NCBI GenBank assembly: GCA_964023275.1
Contig: OZ029919.1
Location: 4,445,367-4,509,366 of the forward strand
Direction of reading: 5' to 3'
Source: Norana najaformis
Lineage: Eukaryota > Annelida > Clitellata > Crassiclitellata > Hormogastridae
DNA length: 64,000 bases
Below are positions 10,000 through 20,831 of the stretch, piece after piece. Below the pieces are notes generated by a model. The model had not been told where the DNA came from. It worked only from the letters and a program-made list of their open reading frames with translations, and ran no database searches. Position 1 is the stretch's first letter; every line of letters begins with the position of its first letter. A program made the position numbers and the translations under genes.

Positions 10000-10256
10000 T
10001 ATTGTGTTTTTGATTCAAAAAAGAATGCGCTCAAAGGAAATATACAAAAATATTTTTGTTGACAGAATTTAGCAATTCTTTTGTCCAAAACAATGGTTGG
10101 TGTTGTCCATTTTTACATTTTGACCTCCTGATCAGCAGAGTATTTGCTTCATATTGGGACTTATAGTTTACAATATACTGAAATCTTTAAAAAACATTAT
10201 ATAAAACCAGTCCTTATTTCCCAGACTTGTCGTTTTTTCAACCAGGTTACCTGTTT
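10000..10256. other. no recognisable feature
   Basis: Sequence following the EF-hand exon. No further exon in the same frame was found. Confidence 0.4.
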
Positions 10257-10504
10257 GACTTTCTCTGGGCATACTTAAGAACTAGAACTGTTCTTCCTGA
10301 ATAGGCTTTTCGTTTGCTGGACTTATAATTTGGAGCTCTCCTCCTGTATCTGCTCGTTCGGATCAGTCGCTTGTGTCATTGACTTTCTCTGGGTATACTT
10401 AAGAACTAGAACTGTTCTTCCTGAATAGGCTTTTCGTTTGCTGGACTTATAATTTGGAGCTCTCTTCCTGTATCTGCTCGTTCGGATCAGTCGCTTGTGT
10501 CATT
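10257..10504. repeat. two-copy tandem duplication, 124-bp unit
   Basis: 10257-10380 repeats as 10381-10504 with only a few substitutions (GGGCATAC/GGGTATAC, CTCCTCC/CTCTTCC), so it is recent. Confidence 0.95.
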
Positions 10505-10819
10505 TCGTTTTCGCAGTTTTCAAATTGCCCATCCACCATAAGCTGCCTGTTTGAATTAGCAGACTTGTCTTCTGGATATTGAACTGATTGCGACTTTGCC
10601 TTGGTGCGCCATCAGCTGTTGCTTTGTGCATGATACACCGGTGCGATAGAAGTTATTATTTAGTAAAAATAACAATAATGATGACAATAATAAACGCGGT
10701 GCAAATATACTACCAGGTTTACTTACGTTTTTAGACCTTTTGACAGAACATATCAAGATGAAAAATATTTCTAAGAACTACGACTTCTATCATCTCGACC
10801 TTTCAGAATTTCTGCCACA

Positions 10820-11090
10820 ATTTGCATGACTCTTTCTTCTTGGCCTCTCTTGTGGGCTTTATACAGTGACATTGGACTTGTATCTGAATTCATTCTTTAA
10901 TTAAGATATTGTTATAGACGTTAATAAATGATTATTTTACATGGAAAATGTAACTAGCGTGAAATATTCCACATTTCTAAGCACCACCAATATAAAGTGC
11001 ACTTTAACAATAAAACAGGCCTGACCAACAATACCCATATGTACTAAATTTATCGTTAATTGTGCGATAGGTTGCAAAAACAATACTAAT
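10820..11090 (-). promoter_or_regulatory. TATA-bearing upstream module (degenerate)
   Basis: Minus-strand CTGTATAAAGCCC (TATAAA at 10858-10863) next to a diverged copy of the ~250-bp upstream block. No SCP exon follows on this side. Confidence 0.35.
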
Positions 11091-11164
11091 ATTAATATTG
11101 TTTTTATTATAAATTTTTATTATTACATTTTTTATTATTACTACTACTATCGTAGTTAATATTA

Positions 11165-11800
11165 TTATGATCTGCGGACGGTGTGACGACCACCCCTTAG
11201 TCGGTGCCTAGCACGGAATGTAACAGTACCGGACACCTATCCTATCCTGACACCCCTTCTTTCTCTTATCTCTCTCTCTCTCCTCTACAACCCCAAACAC
11301 CACCATCCATAGCTGCCACGCTGTCTCTTCGTCTGACTTTTGGATCTTGACCTGGAACCGAACCCTTTCGCCTATCGATTTTGTTTTGACTGAGCGCCTG
11401 TAAATAAGCTGGTTCCCGGGGCGTGGATTTCGTTGGGCGCTGTAGAAATCTCGGAATTACGATCTATGCAACGTTTCGTCTAGCTCACACGTAGATCCGA
11501 CCAGGTGAAGCCGCCAAACGCGGTCTCGTTAAAAAGGTTCAAGTACGCCACAATCACTTGCACTCACGTCTTTGTGGCTGAGGCCTTAGAGCCAAGCGGT
11601 GCCTGAAGCAAGGAAGGTCTGGAGTTGACCTCAGAATTGGGAAACCGGACAACAGATGCAAATCATGATGCTAGAGATCTCGTACTTGTGCAAGAAGACT
11701 TTGGTGGCTGTTCAACGAGGAAACGCCATCCCCCTTTCCGGAACATTGCCATCATACTCTGATCCGTGTGGATCTGGCGCCCCCGAAATTACTTAAGTAA
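11165..11800 (+). mobile_element. fragment of the (TAA)n-associated retrotransposon
   Basis: Matches 22862-23270 and 41150-41545 (GACGGTGTGACG... CGTGTGGATC) and so carries the RPD...WDVTV region, but is heavily mutated. It is interrupted at 11238-11467. AT-rich trinucleotide repeats lie on both sides (11100-11165 and 11815 onward), as for the other copies. Confidence 0.65.
11238..11467 (+). mobile_element. ~230-bp LINE 3' tail inserted in the older element
   Basis: Absent from the two paralogous copies, which run CACTTATGCAACG without a break. It ends GGGCGCTGTAGAAATCTCGG, like the CR1/L2-type tail at 23931-23968. CTAT occurs at both junctions as a possible short target duplication. Confidence 0.55.
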
Positions 11801-11814
11801 CCAATGAAAACTGC

Positions 11815-12000
11815 AAAAATAGTAGTAATAATAATACTAATATAATAACAATTATTACAGTAACAATGATAATTACAACAAACATTTTTTAAATATAAAT
11901 AATAACTATATTAATTAATAATAAGCATTATAATAACAATTGTAATAATGGTAATGACTAATTGAATAACCACGAACTGAATAATAACGTCTATAGTTGA
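11815..12000. repeat. AT-rich trinucleotide repeat area
   Basis: Degenerate TAA/TAG repeats between the retrotransposon fragment and the SCP2 3' flank. Confidence 0.7.
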
Positions 12001-12595
12001 TATATATAGTGTAGTCTTTTCGCCTGAGGAAATATTTAAGCGGACAGATGCAACGTTAGACTTATTTTTTTCTCACTCTTTAATAGCTTATCGTTTTACT
12101 GGAGTAAATTGTCCGAACAAGAAAGAATAAATTGTCTAAGGCAACTGAAAATTCAACGTTGGCAGCGAGATAATTAAATAAACACATACTTACTTAAGTA
12201 CATACACAACCCCAAGGGCATGGACTGTGCAGGTTGATAATGTACACACGTAGTGTACGAAATAAAGCCAACATCATTAAATTGTTTTCGTTTTTATTAA
12301 ATCATATCTCATAATGCTTGAAATTAAAGAAGTATAAACTTCTAAATAATTTCAGTGAAACTCAAAGCATTAAGCCCCGAAGCCAATGAATGAAACAAAT
12401 GAAATCACCGATGCCTCTTAATAGATCAAAATACTATATCAAGCGCCATTTGTTCTCAAGCAACATGAAAATGTTCATTGAGTAGTTCTTTAAGTCCGGT
12501 TTTAAATGAAACAAAACTTCCACACGTTATAACAGAAGACGTCAATGACAAAACATTTTGCCAGAAGGCTGGACATCAAGTTGACCAGTAGGCAG

Positions 12596-13323
12596 TTACT
12601 CCAATGACCCAAAGAAGAGTTGAAATGGGCTTTTTTCATCTTCGGACAAAACAAAATCAAGAAAAGCCGTAGTGAACTCATCTTTGCTCAGCTTCTCGTC
12701 GTGATTGGTATCGATAGCATTGAATGCTCTCTTCGTAAACTTGGCGACGTTAGGTAAGCCCAAGATTTCAAATAACCTTCGGTATTCGTCTTCTTGCAGA
12801 AAACCATCTTCGTTCGTGTCGAAAGCTTCTATGAAGAAGCTGCAGAATTCTTCAAGATTGGCCTTGAGTTCCTTATCATTTCGTTGGTTCTTCATAGCTT
12901 CAATAAACGCCTTTTCGGTTACTTGATTATCACTTCCGGCGCACTTACTAAAATTTCGCCATATCTGCAACAGAATAAAAGCTCGATTGGGAGTTATCGA
13001 TGAATTTATATTCCAGCCTCAAAATCATCCACTCTAATGATCACTTCTAACAGTGTAGACTTGTGAATATTAATATTTTGGATGTAATCAGTTACGCTAC
13101 ACCTAAATAATAAGCAGACCTCAATGAACATACCACCACCTCTTGACAATCTTACGTTTCTGATGCTTTTCCGGATCCTTTCTTGTTGGACTGAATCCAG
13201 TTTTCTGTTCTCAGCAAGGCGATCACCCAGTAAATCGATACCTGTCTTTGTTAAGACACCCTTTCCATCGTAGTCCAGTACACGAAAGTACTTCTTCAAT
13301 TTCTTCACCCAAAACTCAGACAT
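12596..13323 (-). CDS. SCP2, divergent sarcoplasmic calcium-binding protein
   Basis: Exon 1 is 13156-13323 (56 aa) and exon 2 is 12596-12964; 178 aa in total. Donor AAC|GTAAGA, acceptor TTGCAG before ATATGG. Both exons are open. Loop I is DYDGKGVLTKTG: Lys at position 5 and Gly in place of the acidic residue at 12, so Ca2+ binding there is probably lost. Loop III (DTNEDGFLQEDE) is intact. Loop IV reads DTNHDEKLSKDE, with Glu instead of Gly at position 6. The C-terminus is FFGSLE. AATAAA lies at 12293-12298. Promoter modules sit at 14880-14941 and about 15160. This gene has no counterpart in the second tandem unit. The open frame with an altered loop suggests a specialised paralogue rather than simple decay. 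Confidence 0.88.
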
Positions 13324-13734
13324 CCTGATGAGACGGTGAGGATGCGTCCAAACGATACTCAGCCTACCGATGGGCGATATCTAATTTCCTAAAAAATAAA
13401 GAGATAATTTATCTACAAATTCTCAGTTTTCAGTAGATGTTATAAGTTATAAAAGAGATTGCAGCAATCACGCCTGTCGTCTAAATCGTCCAAGAATTAA
13501 ATTTCCCTAAGATTTATTCACTGGAATCAGTTATGAATGACCCTCGACTCCTGGCATCCACATGTTCCTTTAGAACTCATTTTAAAACAATTCTTTTCAC
13601 CAAGTCATTTCAATTATAGTCGATTTGTTGTGGTTCCCCTGTACCGGTTGCAGGTCTTGTGAAGAATTCCCAAACTTTACGTATATCGATTGTTTATCAA
13701 GAAAATTAATTTAGCGCCTTTCCATTACGTCTCA

Positions 13735-13960
13735 AAAGCACTGCACGTATGACTATTTAATTTTTCTAAACGGTTGTATCATAACGTTGTGTGGAAATGT
13801 TTTCTGAACATAGGCAAATGGAAGAGAATGCATATGCATCGGAAACCCGTTCCAAGAAGAAGGTCCAAAACAGGAGAAGGCTCTATGGGCCTGAGTTAAT
13901 GTGTGAAAACGCGACACTTGCATGTCACCACGAGCAGCAGAACGCAACATTCTCGCTGAC
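13735..13960 (-). mobile_element. CR1-like RT C-terminal tail
   Basis: Minus-strand frame AARGDMQVSRFHTLT...FSCFGPSSWNGFP, the typical [AS]RGDL..PRTRT...FS.SGP..WNSLP tail of CR1/Jockey-type RTs. Only the end is kept. It lies between SCP2 and its proximal promoter, that is in its 5'-UTR intron. Confidence 0.6.
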
Positions 13961-14522
13961 GCAGTTTATTCGCAAGTAGCACACCGACCCCTCTGAAGCA
14001 AGCGAGAAATTTGCTCCAGAAGGAGATTCTTGAACAAAATTCTTTCCTAGACTATAAGGAGGTCGAATGTGCGTCTCATTACTCAAAAGTATGAGAGAAT
14101 TTCGATAGATTGGCCAGAACTCGGATGGTACAGTTGAGCATTGACGTATTCTGATCATCGCCAGTTTCAGATTACATACAGTAGCCAAATATGCAACGTC
14201 TTCGTCAGATTCAAGCCGAGCCGGTTTGAAGATATATATTTATATACATATACATATACATACGTGAATTCTGCTACACTGGTACTCGAAGACAAGTTGT
14301 CAGATGGGTTGCGAGAAAATTACAGTTGAATGGCATCGGATACAGATGCACCCGTGACCTAGAGTTGTGATGTTTAGATCTGGTTGACCTCGTATAGTAG
14401 GTAAAGAAGCCGCCCGAGTACTGCGCCTTTGATACATTACATGGAACTGAACTCATGATCACCATCTTCGTTCGCTCATCCAGAAAGGATCAAAGACAGT
14501 CCAGAAGTCGACCGAGTCCGTA

Positions 14523-14523
14523 A

Positions 14524-14584
<61 letters not shown>

Positions 14585-14612
14585 ATAATATTAATATTAA
14601 TATTAATAATAA
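14523..14612. repeat. (TAA)n microsatellite with AATATT extension
   Basis: TAA run followed by AATATTAATATTAATATT. It occupies the place in the SCP2 intron where SCP1 and SCP4 also carry TAG/TAA repeats. Confidence 0.95.
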
Positions 14613-14879
14613 ATGCGACATCAACGAAGACTTGCCATCCAAAAGAAAATGCTATCCCTAATTTTTGTAATCCTGAGTGAAAAAATAAGCAAAAAATTGA
14701 TAATAATAACAATGGAATTATGATGCATGAAAGTTTTTATGACATTATTGACTCATCTTCTGGATATCGACCTGTTTGTGGTTTTGGCTTTAGTGCGCCA
14801 TGGGTGAACACCTTGCGCATTTAACAACGGCGCGATCGAAGTTACTAATTACAGTCAATTACAGTTATGACCGACTTAC

Positions 14880-14941
14880 CAAGAGCTTCAATTGTGGGCG
14901 TCTGTCTTTGCGAAAGAGCTCGTCAGGATTGCTTCTTTATA
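14880..14941 (-). promoter_or_regulatory. SCP2 proximal TATA box and noncoding first exon
   Basis: Minus-strand CTTTATAAAGAAG (TATAAA at 14936-14941), then a short exon ending CTTG|GTAAGTCGG with the donor at 14878-14879. Homologous to the SCP1, SCP4 and SCP6 modules. Confidence 0.55.
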
Positions 14942-15089
14942 AAGAACCTCGCAAAATATGAAATCTAAATTCGATCTTAATAAGCGCTATATCTGACAGC
15001 TGCTCTTAACATTTTATTCTTCAGTGGATATTAAAAGACCTAAACCCTGATTAGAATCTTAATTTCACATCGACTTCTATGATGTCGAT

Positions 15090-15400
15090 CTTTCATTACC
15101 TGCGCCCACGTGCATGGTGCAGGAATCAGCAGTGGTTTATTGCAACCAATGTTGTTGTCTTTATAATGTTATTTTGGAGTTGGAGCTGAAATATTGTTCT
15201 AATTAGACTATTCTGAAAGACGATAATAGGTCATTCTTCCATAAGGCACAGGTAAATAAAGTGATATGTTTCATATTTCTAGGCACCTAAAATATGATAT
15301 ATACTTTTACAATAAAAGAATCCGGTATGTATTAATTTTTTTATGGGTTTCGAAATAATGAGATAACATAGTTTTGTTTCGCAAATTATATTAATTACTT
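15090..15400 (-). promoter_or_regulatory. SCP2 distal TATA/donor module
   Basis: Best copy of the second module: minus-strand CATTATAAAGACAAC (TATAAA at 15160-15165), about 60 bases of putative exon, then GCGCAG|GTAATG near 15090. The conserved ~250-bp block follows upstream. It could be an alternative promoter. Confidence 0.4.
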
Positions 15401-15619
15401 CTGCAAAATTAAGCAACAACACAATGAGACACATATCTTCGTTGCGTAAACTAGGGCATCGCAAAGAATTCTTCTGACACCTGTTATTCAGGTAGAAGAA
15501 GAATCGCAAAGTTATTGAAATGTCCCGATTAAAAATAATGCTAATATATTCAGCTGACAAAATGTTTAATTTTTAAGGTATTTAGGTTTTGTCTCCTGTT
15601 TACCTTTAGATTCATAATC

Positions 15620-16480
15620 GTACTCTCAAGAATGTCTAAAGCTGTATTCTGAGGCTAAGCGCAGGGCACCAGCTAGTCAAGTCAGAAGAGTTGTCCAACG
15701 ATGCCATTGGAAGAACAAGGTGTGGCTGACAGAAGACTAGAGAGAGAAAGGGAGAGAGAGAGAGAAAGAGAGAGAGAAGACGACAGATCAGCTGTTACCG
15801 TCAGTGAAATGCTTGAGGTGTAACAGAGTTTGAGACAGATGATGGTGAGGGAACGACAGAAGAGATGGAGAAACGGAGAATTTATTTAATTTAGGAGGGA
15901 GATTGTTCCAGAGTCGAAGTGTGGTATGGTAGATAGATCGTTAGAGAAATTAAGGTGAATATTTATCGAAGGACGGGCAAGAGTGAGGTAAGAGGATGAA
16001 CGGGTTGAGCGAGGTAAATGGACGGTAATGAGTTTGCGAAGATAAGTAGTTTTGGAGCATTGCAAAGAACTGAAGGTTAAAGAAAGAACTGTTAAATGAA
16101 TGCGTTCAGAGATTTTCAGCGAGTAGACTGATTTAAGAAAGAAATTATATGTGATGTCTATGCAAGTGAATTTTGAATGACTTTAAGACGTTTCATTTGA
16201 GTGGATTTCAGATTAAAGTAGACAGAATTACAGTAGTCAAGCTTGAAGCATACAATAGAGTTTGCGATAGTAGAGGCAGTTTTAAAATCGATAAAAAACA
16301 GAATACGACGGTCATGAATATGAACGTAACAGGTGGCTGAGGAGGTGAAGATGCGATTTGAAAAGGAGAGTTGTGGATCAAATTTGATGCCAAGATTGTG
16401 CACAGGTAAATTAGAGCTGAAAGTGTGAGTGGAGGAATTAGCTGATATGTGGATTGTAAAGTCAAGAATAATCTGAAATA
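15620..16480 (-). mobile_element. CR1-like LINE, RT C-terminus and 3' tail
   Basis: Minus frames read CYVHIHDRRIL, DFKTASTIANSIV, FKLDYCNSVYFNL and MKRLKVIQNSLA, then KTTYLRKLITVHLPRSTRSS further on: the thumb and C-terminus of a CR1-type RT with several frameshifts. A GA-rich tract (15735-15780) and a GCGCAGGGCACC-type 3' tail close it. Related pieces are at 28365-28940 and 35322-36005. Confidence 0.7.
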
Positions 16481-16499
16481 CTCACCGCACAGCCTGAGT

Positions 16500-17500
16500 T
16501 AGAAGATGAGACGGCGAGAATGAGAACCGGCCACCCTCCCTTCTGTGCTGAAGATTATTAAAGTCACTAGCGATTCCTACTAAAGGATGTCTAACGCGAT
16601 TAGCTTATAAAGGATTACTCAATTTCATTTTGTGGTGATGGCAACAGGGTTAGAGAGTTAGTTCTATACTATCGATCTTCTGGTAACGGTTGATTTTACA
16701 GTAATGCCTATAGGGTTATAGAATTTGTCCTAGGTTCAATGTTCTCGATTTAGTGTATAGTGATGTGTCGCCAAGGCCTGAAGCCATGAACTCCTGATAT
16801 GGCTCAGTGCTAGGTTCATTGTCTTTTGTCATCAACGATGGCTATTAGTATTCTTCTAGTCGGTGTCATCTGTTCTTTTAGTAAAGTCTTTTCAGATTAG
16901 ATCTGGTCTGGCAGAATGGTTCTGTCAATGAATGGCATACCCTAAGAATTCACGGAACCACATAAGTTGATCGAAGGGTCACACTGCCTGTAGATGGAGA
17001 CTCCCCAACCCATGTTCTGGTATGTCATATAGGAAAACGATTTCTGAATGGTTGAGCGAGCGCCTTGAAAAGTGAAAGCTGTAGGTTTGAGCAAAATTGT
17101 TAAGCGCCATCTTGCTGTATTGCAATATGAGTTTAAATAAATAATGAATGATTGAGTTGATGAATGAAAACGAAATGAATATATAGTGTCTAGCTTCAAA
17201 GAAGTCATCCAAACGAGAATGGGTTCAACTCCAGTAAGATATGATGGAACTGGAATATGTTATATATATATATATATGTGTGTATCTATATCTATCTATG
17301 TATGTCAATGCATGCGTCTCTCAGTAACTGAGGTAGAATGACATCTTGCGAGTGGAAGTGAAAGCCGATGTTCGTTTGTTGATGAACAATCAATTGTTGT
17401 CGTTGGGCTCTCCATTTTAAGCTGATCCTCTTCTCCATCTCATGCATCGTTTCATAAATCTGCGCATCCGCTGTTTTGCATTTTAGTTGCAAATTGTAAT
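16500..17500 (+). repeat. composite repeat R, copy 2
   Basis: Full-length copy joined directly to the LINE at 16490. The SINE part (17041-17170) has lost its middle. A (TA)n run lies near 17262-17278. Confidence 0.75.
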
Positions 17501-17532
17501 AGAGCTTTGTTTGTAGTCTGTCTTCTTATATG

Positions 17533-17534
<2 letters not shown>

Positions 17535-17630
<96 letters not shown>
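17535..17630. repeat. (TAA)n microsatellite
   Basis: Long, nearly perfect run. Paralogue at 37008-37075. Confidence 0.95.
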
Positions 17631-17869
17631 CGTAAAACGTCGTATTTACAGTAACAGCGATAATAATGATAAACAATAACAAATAAATAAAAATAATAAA
17701 TATATTAATAATTGACATAATAATAGCAATTGTATTAATGATAATTACTGATTGAATAACCACGAACTGAATAATGACGTCTATATTTGATAGATTTAGT
17801 GTATTGTTTTCGCCTGAGGAAATATTTAAGCGGACAGCAGCAAAATTAAACTTGTGTTTTTTCACTCTT

Positions 17870-18480
17870 TATTAGGTCAATTTCAATCCCTTCAGCTAGT
17901 GTATTCGCCCGGAAGAAGATCGCCAGCCCATCGCTTTTTGAGTAATTAGGAGGCAAGACTCCTTGGGTGGAACGTCAACGTGACGAAACCCAGGTGGAAC
18001 CGACCTCTTCAGTACAACATCAGTGACAAACTGGAACCACACATCTCCACCCGACCAAGACATCAAGGTTGTTATATATTGTGGATGGCTTCGACAAAGA
18101 AAATGGTTTTGTTTCCGAGGCTCTTGAAGTTCTACGTGCCAAGTCGAAATTCAACTTTAACGTTTAGGTATTTTCCTGTTTTATGGGTAAGCTTTGGAAG
18201 GCTGCCTGGGTGCCTGTGTGTGAACGCGTGCAGATGGGCAGAGGAACAAAGGTCTTCGCACCTTTCCTACAACCATTGTCTGCCGTGATTTAGGTGTGTG
18301 ATAAACTCCTATGGTTACACATATCTGAGGGATGTCGACATGCCACTGCCAACACGGAAGGAATATACATAGTTTTCTACGACTGAACAGAATTTTGACG
18401 AAGGAAATGCTAAACACAATGTTTATCGTTTGACTGGAGTAAATTGTCCGAACAAGAAAGAACAAATTGTCCAAGACAAC
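17870..18480 (-). mobile_element. LINE ORF2 5' part with APE-like endonuclease remnant
   Basis: Minus strand, aligned with 37370-38005 and 50380-51010. Readable pieces are WFQFVTDVVLKRSVP and DVPPKESCLLIT, interrupted by a 5-base difference near 17940. It sits immediately downstream of the SCP3 polyadenylation signal. Confidence 0.5.
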
Positions 18481-18915
18481 TGAAAATTCAACTTAGGCAG
18501 GAATATACTTAAATGAACACATACTTTCACACATAAATGCACAACCCCAAGAGCATGGACTGTGTCCATTGATAATGTTCACACGCAGTCCATGAAATAA
18601 AACGAACATCATTAAACTTCTTTCATTTTTATTAAATATTATCCAATAATCCATGAAATTGAAGAAGCATAGACGTCTAGCTAATTTCAATGAAACTCAA
18701 AGCCCCGAAGCAAATGAGTGAAACTAAAAATATCACTATTGCTTCTAAACAGATCAATTGAGTATGAAAAGCCGTTTGTTTTCAAGCTATGTAAAAATGT
18801 TCACTGAGCACTTTTAATATCCGAGTTTAAAATAATGAAACATCCACTCGTTTGAAAAAGAAATCAACTACGGCACATTTTGCCCGGAGATTTGATTTCG
18901 TTGATCATTATGCTG

Positions 18916-19681
18916 TTACTCCAACGGCCCGAAGAGGAATCGATACGGGCTTCTTTCATCTTCAGACAAGAAGAAATCAACAAACGCCTTAGTCAACTCA
19001 TCTTTGCTCAGCTTCTTATCGTGGTTGATATCGATAGCATCGAATGCAATCTTTGTAAACTTGGCAGGGTTGGGGATACCCGCGTTTTCCAAAAATCTTC
19101 GGTATTCGTCTTCTTGCAGAAAGCCATCTTTATTGGAATCAAAAGTATCTGCGAAGCTCTGCCAATCTTCAATAAGGATGGCCTTGAATTTCTCATCATT
19201 AAGTTGGCTCTTGATGGATTCAATAAACTCCAACTCAGTAACCTGTTGGCTACCAGGTCTGGCCGACTTACTGTAAGTTTGCCATACCTACAACGGATTT
19301 TAAGCTCAAACTGGCATTTATTAATTAAAGCATTATCATTCTCGCCTAAAAATCATCCAGTCTGATGTTCAGTTACTATAGTGTGAAATAGTGAGAACTA
19401 ATCTGTTTGCAAATGTTCAGTTTCTCTTCGTTTACAATAAGAAGCAGATCTCCAAAAATGCATATTATTATAGTAAGCAGACCAGAATTTGTCGATAATG
19501 GGGCAATTCTTACGTTTATTAAGCTTTTCCGGATCCTTTCTTGTTGTGCGGGATTCAGTTTTTCTTTCGCAGAAAAGTTCTCACCGAAATTCTCGAGGTC
19601 CTTCTTTGTGAAGACGCCGTCACCATCGGTGTCCAGTACTTTGAAATATCTCTTCATTTTCTTTACCCAAAACGCGGACAT
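18916..19681 (-). CDS. SCP3, sarcoplasmic calcium-binding protein
   Basis: Exon 1 is 19514-19681 (56 aa) and exon 2 is 18916-19287; 179 aa in total. Donor AAC|GTAAGA, acceptor GTTGTAG before GTATGG. The start is MSAFWVKK. Loop I (DTDGDGVFTKKD, residues 17-28) and loop III (DSNKDGFLQEDE, 106-117) look competent. Loop IV (DINHDKKLSKDE, 142-153) has Lys at position 6 where Gly is usual. The C-terminus is FLFGPLE. AATAAA at 18628-18633 and a 5'-UTR acceptor with exon side at 19751. Its nearest first-exon module (19811-19878) is broken; the next one is at 24085-24180. Coding sequence is intact. SCP5 is its close paralogue. Confidence 0.9.
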
Positions 19682-19810
19682 TCTGGCGAGGAGGTGATGA
19701 CGAAGCGTAGAGTATGCACTGGCCTAATGAGGAATAGCGTTTATTGATTTGCTGAAGGAAAAAGATACTTATATGCAATTTATTGCAGTTATTAATAAAT
19801 AATAATATTA

Positions 19811-19925
19811 AACAAACCTTTTGTCATGAATGTGTTGCAACGCGTCCATTACCAACTTAACAGAGATCTTGATTGCTGGGTCGATGTCATACGGTCGCTA
19901 TATAAAACGGTGCACATTTAGATGT
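19811..19925 (-). promoter_or_regulatory. broken SCP first-exon module fused to another TATA element
   Basis: The first-exon sequence (AGCAATCAAGATCTCTG on the minus strand) is kept to GCTGGG and then jumps to the TCGATGTC...GCTATATAAAACGG repeat seen at 45400 and 60430. The splice donor is TTAAGT instead of GTAAGT. SCP5 has the same junction at 39350-39430, so it predates the duplication. Confidence 0.5.
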
Positions 19926-19999
19926 AGTTGAAAAAGCATCGGGTAGAAGCTTTTTCAACTCACAGAATTCACGGCATCCATAAGGTGATACCAGAGTAA

Positions 20000-20545
20000 C
20001 TGACTTCACATAGAAACCCCCTCCCCATCTCATGCTTTGTCACACCATATAGGAACACGATGCCTGAATGATTGAGCGACCGCCTTGAAATTTGAGGGGT
20101 GTAGGTTCGAGGAGTCAACAGTGGTCATCGCAAAATTGTTAAGCGTCATCTTGTTGTTCCGTAATATCAGAATAAACAAATAAAACTTGAATGAAGGAGT
20201 TAATAAATAATAACCGAAAGAAAGATACAGTATCTAGCTTGCTGGAAGCCAACCAAAAGAGGCTGGATTGTACTCCAACAAAGATGTGATGGAAATGGAA
20301 TATGTCTGATATCCTGATGCATATATATATATATATCTGCATCTGTATAAATGTATCTATATACGTGTGTGTGACACTCAGTAAGTGAGGCAGAAGGGCA
20401 ACTTATGGGTGGAAATGAAACTTGATGTTTTTCTCGTTCTTTTGGCGAGGAGTTAATTGTTGTCGTCGGTCTGTCCACGTTAGCCTGCTCCTTCTCTCAG
20501 TCTCATGCATGGTTTCTTAACTCCGAGCATCCATTATTCGCTGCT
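20000..20545 (+). repeat. composite repeat R, partial copy (3' half)
   Basis: SINE part at 20058-20200 plus the ~340-bp downstream segment. The 5' body is missing. Confidence 0.7.
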
Positions 20546-20644
20546 AATAATTAATTTATTTAATTGATTTATTTAAAGCACTTGAGCACTTGTAATTCGC
20601 GCAATGACAGTACATCTGAACATAGCTTTGTTTCTTGTGCGTAT

Positions 20645-20831
20645 CATTGTCTGTATAATAATACTAATACTGATAACTCATACTGATAATAATAATAATA
20701 ATCATCATAATAATAATAATAATAATAATAACAAGAACAATGAAAAATAATAATAATAATAACACTGTAGCAACGATAATATTGATAATAATGATAAATA
20801 AGTAAGTTATTGTAGATATAATAATAATAAC
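20645..20831. repeat. (TAA)n/(TCA)n microsatellite, target of the next element
   Basis: Trinucleotide repeats shared with 40190-40350. The retrotransposon 3' end is inserted inside. Confidence 0.9.

Noticed and set aside
18880-19365. 161-codon plus-strand frame, and similar plus-strand frames opposite the other SCP exons
   Set aside because: Antisense shadows of SCP exon 2; the minus strand carries the EF-hand loops and splice sites.
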